Assembly: GCA_000437495.1 (NCBI GenBank)
Contig: FR897843.1
Location: 57,753 to 81,579 of the forward strand
Direction of reading: 5' to 3'
Source: Prevotella sp. CAG:485
GTDB lineage: Bacteria; Bacteroidota; Bacteroidia; Bacteroidales; Muribaculaceae
Length of the DNA: 23,827 nucleotides
A model generated the notes under the pieces. That model searched no databases. It was given only the letters and a program-made list of their open reading frames with translations, and was not told the origin of the DNA. Shown here in pieces: positions 8,765 through 14,913 of the stretch (position 1 is its first letter; each line of letters opens with the position of its first letter). A program made the translations under genes and the position numbers.

Positions 8765-9397
8765 GTGAACGAGACTCCAACTCAGATTGACGTAAACAAT
8801 CTTTTCAAGAATATAATAGCGGCCGAAAGCGCCGCAGTGGCCTCCATACCGGCCGGCGAGGGCTATGCCAAGGCTCTTGAACTGATACTTGAACACACTC
8901 ACACCAGGCATGGCAAGATAGTGGTGAGCGGCATGGGCAAATGCGGCCAGATAGCCATGAACATAGCCACTACTTTCTGCTCCACGGGCACGCCGGCGGT
9001 GTTTCTACATCCGGCCGAGGCGCAGCACGGCGACTTAGGCATCATGCAGCCCGACGACCTGCTGCTGCTGCTGTCGAACTCGGGCAAGACGCGCGAGATA
9101 GTGGAGCTGGTGCAACTGGCACGCCGACTGAACCCCAATGTGCCGCTGATTGTTATTACGGGAAACGACAAGAGTCCGCTGGCACAGGCTGCCGACGTTT
9201 GTCTGCACACAGGCGGCAACCCGGAAGTATGTCCGCTGGGTCTGACACCCACAGTGTCTACCACACAGATGACGGTGATGGGCGATGTGCTGGTGGTGGC
9301 CACCATGACGGCAATAGGCCTGACAGCCTACGACTACTCGCTGCGCCATCACGGCGGATACCTGGGCTCGGAAGCCAAGAAAGCTGCCGCCCGCTGA
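8765..9397 (+). CDS. kdsD: Arabinose-5-phosphate isomerase, SIS domain only (KdsD/GutQ type)
   Basis: Interconverts ribulose-5-phosphate and arabinose-5-phosphate, the first step towards KDO for lipopolysaccharide. The 210-residue product consists of the SIS domain only: GMGKCG (56-61), FCSTGTPAVFLHPAEAQHGDLG (71-92), LSNSGKTREI (103-112), CPLGLTPTVST (156-166) and RHHGGYLG (194-201). Lys59, Glu111, Glu154 and His195/196 correspond, from memory, to residues proposed as catalytic in E. coli KdsD. The usual C-terminal CBS pair (family length about 320-330) is absent and the frame ends cleanly, so this is a short form, not a broken gene. The start is GTG at 8765; the next in-frame Met (57) would remove the N-terminal SIS segment. 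Confidence 0.85.
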   Translation: MNETPTQIDVNNLFKNIIAAESAAVASIPAGEGYAKALELILEHTHTRHGKIVVSGMGKCGQIAMNIATTFCSTGTPAVFLHPAEAQHGDLGIMQPDDLLLLLSNSGKTREIVELVQLARRLNPNVPLIVITGNDKSPLAQAADVCLHTGGNPEVCPLGLTPTVSTTQMTVMGDVLVVATMTAIGLTAYDYSLRHHGGYLGSEAKKAAAR

Positions 9398-9415
9398 CGG
9401 GTCTAAATTTCTGCA

Positions 9416-10387
9416 ATGCATAAAACACACAATATATTTAACACTATGCTACTCACCGACCAATCCCTTACACATGGCGAAAAACGCGACAGCGAAGCCT
9501 ATCGCGTGCTCAAAGAACTTGAAGGTGTGCGCAAAGTAGCCTCCGAACTCGTTGCCGCAGAACGTTACCGCGATGCTCTGGAACGAGTGGTGGAAGGGCT
9601 GCGAGTGCTTCGCACTCATCCTGATTATGAGTCCGACAGTTTTAAACAGGCTCTCGTTATTCTGCTCTTTGACCTTGCTGAAATTCATTACACTCTGAAA
9701 GACTACCGGCAGAGCGAAAAGGAACTCGACATACTGTTCAAGGTGCTTGGAGCGCTTGTAAAGAAAGACTCGGAGCGCTACGGACCGCTGCATATCATGG
9801 CCATGGATCTGAGCACGCGCATACTGCGTTCGCGCCGCAAAGCCATGGACCTGCTGGCACGGCAGCAGATACAGGCCGCCGCTCTCTACGAGAAGGTGAA
9901 TTCGGGCCTGGCCGCCGCCACGGAGAAGCTTGTTGAATCGCTGCGCAAGGTTGCCGAGCTGCTTGCCGCCTCGGGCGATTACCGCGCTGCGCTGAAGTTC
10001 TATTCCGAAGCCATAAAATACTCCAAACGCCGCTCGGGGCGCATCACGCGCAAAGAGGTGAAGATGAGCCTTGACATGGCCGAAATCATGATGCGCATCC
10101 GCGCCATGCGTCCTCGTGCCAAACGGCTGCTCGAAGCGCTGCTGCCTCACGCCATAGCCCTCGGCACCATTGAGCTGGAAGAGGACATCTTAGCGCTCAT
10201 CGAGGTCATAGACGCCGACATTGAACGCGAACCGCTGTGGAAGGGTTTCCTGCACCGTCTGGGCCTGAAAGGACGCCGCCCCAAGGCTGCCAAGAATCAG
10301 GAGGCTGAGGAGGAAGCACATCAGCAAATGGTGCTTAACAAAGACGAAAACATCATTCATATCAAAGACACAGATAAAAAGAAATAA
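9416..10387 (+). CDS. TPR-like helical repeat protein, function unknown
   Basis: A 323-residue, almost entirely helical protein with no signal peptide or clear membrane segment. TPR-like helix pairs can be read at about residues 42-66, 82-110 (DLAEIHYTLKDYRQSEKELDI) and 177-205 (KVAELLAASGDYRAALKFYS). The middle and end are rich in Arg, Lys and Glu, and the tail (290-323) is charged and probably disordered. I recall TPR proteins encoded just before ribH in other Bacteroidales, which fits, but no biochemical role can be assigned; a scaffold function is inference. It begins 18 bases after the isomerase stop. The ATG at 9446 (Met11) is an alternative start. Confidence 0.7.
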   Translation: MHKTHNIFNTMLLTDQSLTHGEKRDSEAYRVLKELEGVRKVASELVAAERYRDALERVVEGLRVLRTHPDYESDSFKQALVILLFDLAEIHYTLKDYRQSEKELDILFKVLGALVKKDSERYGPLHIMAMDLSTRILRSRRKAMDLLARQQIQAAALYEKVNSGLAAATEKLVESLRKVAELLAASGDYRAALKFYSEAIKYSKRRSGRITRKEVKMSLDMAEIMMRIRAMRPRAKRLLEALLPHAIALGTIELEEDILALIEVIDADIEREPLWKGFLHRLGLKGRRPKAAKNQEAEEEAHQQMVLNKDENIIHIKDTDKKK

Positions 10388-10498
10388 AGAGAGCGAAGAT
10401 GTGAGCCTGCCGCCCGGACTGAAAAAGGTAACGGGCCGGCACGGCGGGGTCATGCACACCGTTCCTCCTTGTAATTGGTCATCGCTGCAAACACAGAA

Positions 10499-10978
10499 AT
10501 GTCAACAATTCTGAACACGGCCGGGCAACAAGTGCCCATGCCATCGCCCAAACCGGGCTTTCGTTGCGCCGTAATAGTGGCGCGTTGGAACAATAACGTT
10601 ACGGAAGCGCTTCTCAACGGCGCGTTAGCATCATTTCGCACCGTAGGACTCGGCACAAACAGCATAGAGGTAATCCGAGTGCCGGGCACCGTGGAACTTG
10701 TCAATGCGTCGGCACGCGCACAAGCCACCGGCAAATACAACGCCATCATAGCCATAGGCTGCGTAATACGCGGCGACACGCCACATTTCGACTACGTCTG
10801 CCAGATGGCCGCTCAGGGCATCGCCACACTGAATGCCAAAGGCACAGTACCGGTTATCTTCGGCATCCTCACCGTGGAGAATCTGCAGCAGGCACTCGAC
10901 CGCGCCGGCGGCACTTTGGGCAACAAGGGCTCGGAAGCCGCTGCCGCAGCCATTGAAATGGCAAACCTGCCCGTTTAA
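10499..10978 (+). CDS. ribH: 6,7-dimethyl-8-ribityllumazine synthase
   Basis: Condenses 5-amino-6-ribitylamino-uracil with dihydroxybutanone phosphate to form lumazine, the penultimate step of riboflavin synthesis; forms cytosolic shells. The 159-residue product has family-normal length. Motifs in order: VARWN (27-31), VPGTVEL (61-67), GCVIRGDTPHFDYV (87-100) with catalytic His96, PVIFGILTVENLQQA (118-132) and GNKGSEAA (141-148). I chose the ATG at 10499; the longer frame begins with TTG at 10475 and adds eight unconserved residues. A 111-base gap separates it from the TPR gene, with no promoter box or FMN riboswitch seen there. Hairpins downstream (11153-11225) likely end the transcript. Confidence 0.95.
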   Translation: MSTILNTAGQQVPMPSPKPGFRCAVIVARWNNNVTEALLNGALASFRTVGLGTNSIEVIRVPGTVELVNASARAQATGKYNAIIAIGCVIRGDTPHFDYVCQMAAQGIATLNAKGTVPVIFGILTVENLQQALDRAGGTLGNKGSEAAAAAIEMANLPV

Positions 10979-11017
10979 CCCCGCATACTCCTTTTTCCGC
11001 CTGCCGTAACTCAGGCC

Positions 11018-11063
11018 GTAATTCAAGCCACGGTAAAGCCGTAATTCAAGCCACGGTAAAGCC
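11018..11063. repeat. Two perfect tandem copies of a 23-bp unit
   Basis: Positions 11018-11040 and 11041-11063 are identical 23-bp units (start GTAATTCAAG, end GGTAAAGCC), preceded by a degenerate partial copy at about 11003-11017 (GCCGTAACTCAGGCC). The copies lie between ribH and the lipoprotein operon. A 13-base part of the unit recurs in inverted orientation at 12988-13000 with one mismatch. Confidence 0.85.
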
Positions 11064-11152
11064 TTGTGATTCACAAAAGCAATTTTGTGTCGCAGGGTCA
11101 TTTATTCGCCATTGCCCGGATGCACCGGGGTTGAATATATGGTATTATAACA

Positions 11153-11191
11153 TATCAGGATGTGCCTTTTTATTTTGGGCACACCCTGATA
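11153..11191. terminator. Hairpin after ribH, probable bidirectional terminator
   Basis: TATCAGGATGTGCC (11153-11166) pairs with GGCACACCCTGATA (11178-11191) with one mismatch, closing a T-rich loop of about 11 bases. It lies between the convergent ribH and lipoprotein genes. There is no strong T run after the stem in either direction, so terminator function is inferred from position and stem strength. Confidence 0.55.
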
Positions 11192-11200
11192 ATCTTTGTG

Positions 11201-11225
11201 TAAAGTGGCTTTCAGAGCCACTTTA
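11201..11225. terminator. Perfect 10-bp hairpin at the lipoprotein operon 3' end
   Basis: TAAAGTGGCT (11201-11210) and AGCCACTTTA (11216-11225) form a perfect stem with a 5-base loop, only 8 bases beyond the stop of the minus-strand lipoprotein gene. No T tract follows, so it may be a transcript-end or RNA-stabilising hairpin rather than a classic terminator. Confidence 0.5.
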
Positions 11226-11233
11226 CAGGGGCG

Positions 11234-12100
11234 TTATTGTATGGTATATACCCTTTTGCTGACGCGGGCCGGGAATTTTCCGCCCGGTATCTGTGCAGTG
11301 CGGGTTACCTCTATTTGACACTTTTGATTCGGTTTATGCGTAAAAGACAACGTAGGCGGGAAACCGGCCAACATCTTCAGCGGATGCTCCGGGTTGACTT
11401 CAGAGGCTAATTCATGATACATAATTTCCTTCATACCCATTTTCCAGCAGTGCTTTTCAGCTTCCTCCAAATAAACAGCAGCTCTAAAATCTTTCAGATT
11501 TTCTTGAGCATATTCATGATACAGTGGGTACAGTCCATTTGCCATAGCCTGGTCAAACGAATAACCGCTGTGAACATACTTATCAACCGAACCATACGAT
11601 ATGTAGCATATATCCTCCAGGTTTGAGCCTGCTGGATGCTCTGCGTCGTAATCTGTTACAGCTGTAATTTGCAAATCCGTTATATCTTCTATATACGATA
11701 TTTGCAATAACATATTATGGAACAATACGTTGCCCACCTCATAATATTCAACTCCTTCGTGAAAACAAGTGTCATTGTTAACAGTCGTCAGATAGTTGAA
11801 TAATTCTTTGTGAGATATGGAATCCGAATATGCATAAAAAGGTATTTCGGGGAGAATATTAAGTTCCTCTCCTTCCCAATAATCTGCTATTCGGATGACT
11901 CTGTAATCCAAAACATTTTGAGAAGTCGGCAGGTCTTTCATCTTGGTATAGATTTGTACCAATGATGGAAAATCTGTTGACCTGGGCGACGGCACACCAG
12001 GACCTGGTTTGGGATCATCTTCGCAGGCTGTGAACACCTGTAACCCCAAGATGACCATCAGCAGCGAAACTGCTATCTTGCAGGCAATTGAATGTTTCAT
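11234..12100 (-). CDS. Putative lipoprotein, possibly DUF5034-like
   Basis: A 288-residue lipoprotein: residues 1-25 form a signal peptide ending VFTA before lipidated Cys26, followed by an acidic/Pro-rich linker (EDDPKPGPGVPSP). The segment TAVTDYDAEHPAGSNLEDI resembles a block I recall from Bacteroidetes lipoproteins annotated DUF5034; this is a tentative match. No catalytic motif was recognised. Its ATG overlaps the stop of the upstream gene by 4 bases (ATGA), so the two are translationally coupled and probably act together. Base composition is low (20 of 60 G+C at 11761-11820; 24 of 60 at 11881-11940) against the GC-rich neighbours, suggesting recent acquisition. Location is likely the outer membrane or periplasm. 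Confidence 0.7.
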   Translation of the reverse strand: MKHSIACKIAVSLLMVILGLQVFTACEDDPKPGPGVPSPRSTDFPSLVQIYTKMKDLPTSQNVLDYRVIRIADYWEGEELNILPEIPFYAYSDSISHKELFNYLTTVNNDTCFHEGVEYYEVGNVLFHNMLLQISYIEDITDLQITAVTDYDAEHPAGSNLEDICYISYGSVDKYVHSGYSFDQAMANGLYPLYHEYAQENLKDFRAAVYLEEAEKHCWKMGMKEIMYHELASEVNPEHPLKMLAGFPPTLSFTHKPNQKCQIEVTRTAQIPGGKFPARVSKRVYTIQ

Positions 12101-12681
12101 GGCCGTATGTTGATGATCATTTGATTTGATTTATAGAATGCAGACGAAGTCATACTACTTGATGCCATGCCGCAAAATGGATCGTAATCACACTCTTCTT
12201 CTAAAAAATCATCATCAGATGATCTTGTATCTATTACAGGATCAGTATTTGTGCGATCAGGATCAAAAACTCCCGCATAATAGAGCATCTCCGGAAGACC
12301 CTCTCTGGCAGACATAATGATGAAGCCCTGTTCATTCTTGAAGGTGAATACCAGAGCGTAGGTGCTTACTGTGTCGATGTATTGCACATTGGGGTCTGCA
12401 AACAAATCACCGACAGTCGGATTGTACGTTCCAACGTATTGACCGCCCGGCAAAACGAAGACGGAGTCTACCTGCGGTTCGTCGTTGTTACGTGTGGTAG
12501 GATTGGATTTGGGCAACGTGGGCCAAATCCCATGCAAACGATTGCTCACTTCTTTCACTGAAAGGAAGCGATGTGTTGTACCCGGACTGCTATCCGGGTT
12601 CACAACTTCAGGCATTTCTGCGCTGCATGATGTGATTAGTAATAGGAGTATCACCAATACTCCCGAAAAGAGTTTTTTCAT
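12097..12681 (-). CDS. Lipoprotein with orphan C10-propeptide (Spi-like) domain
   Basis: A 194-residue lipoprotein starting at the ATG at 12681 (MKKLFSGVLV), with lipobox ITSC at Cys19. The longer frame to 12735 adds 18 residues before the signal peptide and is unlikely. Residues about 39-50 (FLSVKEVSNRLH) and 105-140, with YALVFTF, EQGFIIMSA and LPEMLYYAGVFD, resemble the propeptide of C10 (streptopain-like) proteases. The protease encoded at 20147-22561 has the parallel YYVFGRDKQQGYVIAGADDL and PVLGY. No Cys/His catalytic domain follows; the C-terminus is a short acidic, Ser-rich tail. In family knowledge, free Spi/propeptide-like proteins inhibit C10 proteases; inhibitor activity here is inference. 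It is first in a coupled two-gene, low-GC operon. No TAnnTTTG box was found just upstream. Confidence 0.6.
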   Translation of the reverse strand: MKKLFSGVLVILLLLITSCSAEMPEVVNPDSSPGTTHRFLSVKEVSNRLHGIWPTLPKSNPTTRNNDEPQVDSVFVLPGGQYVGTYNPTVGDLFADPNVQYIDTVSTYALVFTFKNEQGFIIMSAREGLPEMLYYAGVFDPDRTNTDPVIDTRSSDDDFLEEECDYDPFCGMASSSMTSSAFYKSNQMIINIRP

Positions 12682-12969
12682 CCTTAATTGAATTAAGTTT
12701 ATATTAAGAGATAACAGATGAATCGCCCTATGCAAAGCAACCTTTTATTATCTATGTCGCTATACAATACTTTTCACCAAATTTTTTACTGCAAAATTTC
12801 ATTCAATCGCTTTGCGCAAGTTCATGCCAAGGCGATTTTGTATCATATTCCCATATTTAACACTCTCGCCAATGCTAAATCTATCAATATGAAACAAACC
12901 ACCTACTGAAAATATAATTTTGACAAAGTGAAATTTGTCTTAATTTAACTTGTTTCTCAGGGAAATATA

Positions 12970-13141
12970 ATGCGCGACTAAACTTTGGGCTTTACCATGG
13001 TACAACAAATATCTATAGCAGGATAAAAAAGACAACAAAACTATCAGCTAAAGATTTCATATCAATTTCTAATTCTCATTCATCATTGCTAATTACTACG
13101 CGGGGGCACCGGGGCAACCCTACTTTATGCGCGACTATACT
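12970..13141. repeat. 15-bp direct repeat pair upstream of recombinase
   Basis: ATGCGCGACTAAACT (12970-12984) and ATGCGCGACTATACT (13127-13141) match at 14 of 15 positions, with 157 bp from start to start. They precede a serine recombinase gene and could be recombinase sites, operators or element remnants. No inverted copy was seen in the window. Confidence 0.7.
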
Positions 13142-13179
13142 CACGCTCTTTGCCGGTGAGGGGTGTGAATATATGGCCG

Positions 13180-13187
13180 TATCTTTG
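13180..13187 (+). promoter_or_regulatory. -7 box of the recombinase gene
   Basis: TATCTTTG followed by TGG matches TAnnTTTG exactly and ends 29 bases before the ATG at 13217. A TTTG at 13149-13152 is a possible -33 element, but the 27-base spacing is longer than usual. The second 15-bp direct repeat ends about 38 bases upstream of this box, so it could act as an operator. Confidence 0.65.
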
Positions 13188-13216
13188 TGGCAAAATCCTT
13201 TTAACTCAAACTCAAG

Positions 13217-13885
13217 ATGAATTACGGCTATATAAGAGTCAGCTCCGACAAACAGACGGTGGAAAACCAACGCTTCGAGATTAATAATTTCTGCCGCCGG
13301 GAGGGCATAACCATCGACGGATGGATAGAGGAGACCATATCAGGCACCAAGGCTTACAACAAACGTCTGTTGGGGCGTTTGCTGAAGCGCATCAAGAAAG
13401 AGGATCTGATTATCTGTGCGGAGCTGTCGCGACTGGGCCGTAATCTGTTCATGATAATGGAGATTCTCAACATCTGCATGACCAAGGAGGCCAAAGTGTG
13501 GACCATAAAAGACAATTACCGGCTTGGCGACGACATACAGTCGAAGGTGCTGGCTTTTGCGTTCGGGCTGTCGGCGGAGATAGAGCGCAACCTCATCAGC
13601 CAGCGCACCAAAGAGGCGTTGGCACGCAAAAAGGCCGAGGGTGTGGTGCTGGGGCGCCCCAAAGGGAAACGCAGCGCACCCGACAAGTACAAGCTCAGCG
13701 GCAAGGATAACCTCATTGTCAGCCTTATCAACGCCGGCATATCAAAACGGCAGATTGCCAAGATTTGTAAAGTTGACCGCAACACGCTGCAGCGCTATCT
13801 GCCGATATTGGTCGAGAAACGGACCAATGGCGCGGCTCAGCTCAGGGATACACAAACAGAGTCAGAGGCCGGAAAGAGACTTTGA
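13217..13885 (+). CDS. Mpi-like serine site-specific recombinase (DNA invertase family)
   Basis: A 222-residue small serine recombinase. The N-terminus YIRVSSDKQTVENQRFEINN (residues 5-24) contains the catalytic serine (Ser9, in RVS) and Arg7. ELSRLGRN (69-76) carries the active-site arginines, AFAFGLSAEIERNLISQRT (113-131) is the E-helix, VLGRPKGK (144-151) is the linker, and GISKRQIAKICKVDRNTLQRY (174-194) is the DNA-binding helix-turn-helix. It closely resembles, from memory, Bacteroides Mpi, the global invertase that flips promoters of surface polysaccharide loci. The C-terminal 20 or so residues look like an unconserved extension. Its 3' end overlaps the convergent secreted-protein gene by 44 bases. 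No invertible promoter was recognised in the window, so targets may be elsewhere. Confidence 0.88.
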   Translation: MNYGYIRVSSDKQTVENQRFEINNFCRREGITIDGWIEETISGTKAYNKRLLGRLLKRIKKEDLIICAELSRLGRNLFMIMEILNICMTKEAKVWTIKDNYRLGDDIQSKVLAFAFGLSAEIERNLISQRTKEALARKKAEGVVLGRPKGKRSAPDKYKLSGKDNLIVSLINAGISKRQIAKICKVDRNTLQRYLPILVEKRTNGAAQLRDTQTESEAGKRL

Positions 13886-14402
13886 AAGGCGTGGCGCCGC
13901 TGCGTCCCGGCGAGCTGAGATAATAATGATAAGCGCCCTGAGTGTCGAAGCTGCGCACATCGAGCTTACGGGTCTCGCCGGCAGGCACATAACAGCGCTG
14001 AGTCAGCACGCGGCGGTGTAGCAGCCTGCCCTCGGGCGTGAGGTAAGTGATTTCCAGAGTCAGCCCGGCAATAGGCTTAGGCAGGCGGTTGGTGATGAAA
14101 AACGACTCCTTGTCGGACGACGAGGGCTTGTCGAACCCGGCGAAGTGCACCGAATCGACCGACAGAGCCAGCGAATCGGCATTAGCCGCCGATAGCGCTA
14201 TGGTGCCCTTTTGCCAGGCGCCCTGTTGGCGCGCCACCTTGCCACGGGTGGTTTTGCCCACGCGGTCAGAGGTTCGCCGCGCCTCGGCAGGAAACGCCAC
14301 AGCAGCCGCCATTGCCGCCACTGCCACAAACAGCAACACAGCCTTAAGCGACTGTAACAGCCTCTTCTTCAACTTTGAGATATGAACCCCGGGGTGCATC
14401 AT
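13842..14402 (-). CDS. Secreted protein of unknown function
   Basis: A 186-residue exported protein: basic N-region (KLKKR), hydrophobic stretch VLLFVAVAAMAAAVAF and a likely signal peptidase site after AEA near residue 41. The mature part begins Arg/Lys-rich, then has a beta-rich domain containing SFFITNRLPKPIAGLTLEI, YVPAGETRKLDVRSFDTQG and YYLSSPGRSGATPF. This looks like an Ig-like/FxLYD-type fold, but I do not recognise a family. Met2 (14399) is an equally good start. It is last of a three-gene minus-strand operon, starting 2 bases after the Nim-like gene's stop, and overlaps the recombinase gene tail to tail by 44 bases. Confidence 0.65.
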   Translation of the reverse strand: MMHPGVHISKLKKRLLQSLKAVLLFVAVAAMAAAVAFPAEARRTSDRVGKTTRGKVARQQGAWQKGTIALSAANADSLALSVDSVHFAGFDKPSSSDKESFFITNRLPKPIAGLTLEITYLTPEGRLLHRRVLTQRCYVPAGETRKLDVRSFDTQGAYHYYLSSPGRSGATPFKVSFRPLTLFVYP

Positions 14403-14404
14403 GG

Positions 14405-14902
14405 TCAGCGCAGCGCGGAATGGTTCTTGCCCGTAGGGGGCGCAGTGAGGGTTATCTTCACCACCGTGGTATGGCTCACGCTCCTCTCGGCAGCCGGGGC
14501 GAAATGCTCCATATATTCAGGCAGAAAGCGCCGGCAGAGCAGCCGCAACGCCAGCATCTTCTCGGCGTTGTCCGTAACGAACTCTGCACGCCCGAAGGCC
14601 ATAGCCGAGTCATAATACATGGTGAAGTTGTGGCGGTCGGCTATATACTCCGGAGAGCAGTAGGAAACAGCCGAGAGGCTCACGCAAGGCTGCGACCTGA
14701 GGCAGTCGATTTTCTCGCCCTCGGCGGCACAGTGAAAATAAAACACATTGTCGGCAGCCCTGACAAGCGACAGGGGCAACGCGTATGGAGTGCCGTCAGG
14801 CTGCGTCATGCCCACGGTGATAAAGGGGGCGCGGTCAAACACCTCCAAAGCCCATTCGGCACTCATCTGCCGGTCTTTTCGTCGCATTGTCTTCATTGCC
14901 AA
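14405..14902 (-). CDS. Nim-like pyridoxamine 5'-phosphate oxidase family flavoprotein
   Basis: A 165-residue split-barrel protein of the NimA/PNPOx-related group: MRRKDRQMSAEWALEVFDRA, then PYALPLSLV (39-47), VFYFHCAAEGEKIDCLR (53-69) with His57 at the position of the key histidine of Nim proteins, and YDSAMAFGRAEFV (97-109). Members bind FMN; Nim proteins are linked to 5-nitroimidazole resistance, but most chromosomal relatives have unknown substrates, so no resistance phenotype should be assumed. Start choice is open: Met1, Met3 and Met6 are all possible. The gene starts 11 bases after the upstream secreted-protein gene and ends 2 bases before the downstream one, indicating an operon. Confidence 0.8.
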   Translation of the reverse strand: MAMKTMRRKDRQMSAEWALEVFDRAPFITVGMTQPDGTPYALPLSLVRAADNVFYFHCAAEGEKIDCLRSQPCVSLSAVSYCSPEYIADRHNFTMYYDSAMAFGRAEFVTDNAEKMLALRLLCRRFLPEYMEHFAPAAERSVSHTTVVKITLTAPPTGKNHSALR

Positions 14903-14913
14903 GTCTGAGTGTG

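Larger units (their letters stand above)
12682..13216. other. AT-rich 535-bp intergenic region with direct repeats
   Basis: No convincing gene. It holds two 15-bp direct repeats (ATGCGCGACTAAACT at 12970, ATGCGCGACTATACT at 13127), a small inverted repeat GACAAA/TTTGTC (12922-12927, 12934-12939), a palindrome TACCATGGTA (12993-13002), and the recombinase promoter (13180). On the minus strand a frame of about 45 codons (roughly 12950 down to 12805) is open, but I see no plausible start and do not recognise the product. The composition resembles the lipoprotein genes more than the GC-rich neighbours. Confidence 0.6.

Noticed and set aside
10388..10498. Possible FMN riboswitch before ribH
   Set aside because: The conserved RFN element segments were not found; only a GC-rich stretch is present.
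11003..11063. Possible CRISPR array
   Set aside because: The repeats are directly tandem with no spacers, and no cas gene is present.
11072..11089. Small hairpin CACAAAA-GCAA-TTTTGTG after ribH as the terminator
   Set aside because: Weak AT-rich stem without a T tract; the hairpin at 11153 is a stronger candidate.
12805..12950. About 45-codon minus-strand open frame in the spacer
   Set aside because: No plausible start codon, no recognised family; could be a decayed gene but unsupported.
13217..13885. Transposon resolvase with an adjacent transposase
   Set aside because: No transposase, terminal repeats or IS element were found nearby; the sequence is closer to Mpi-type invertases.
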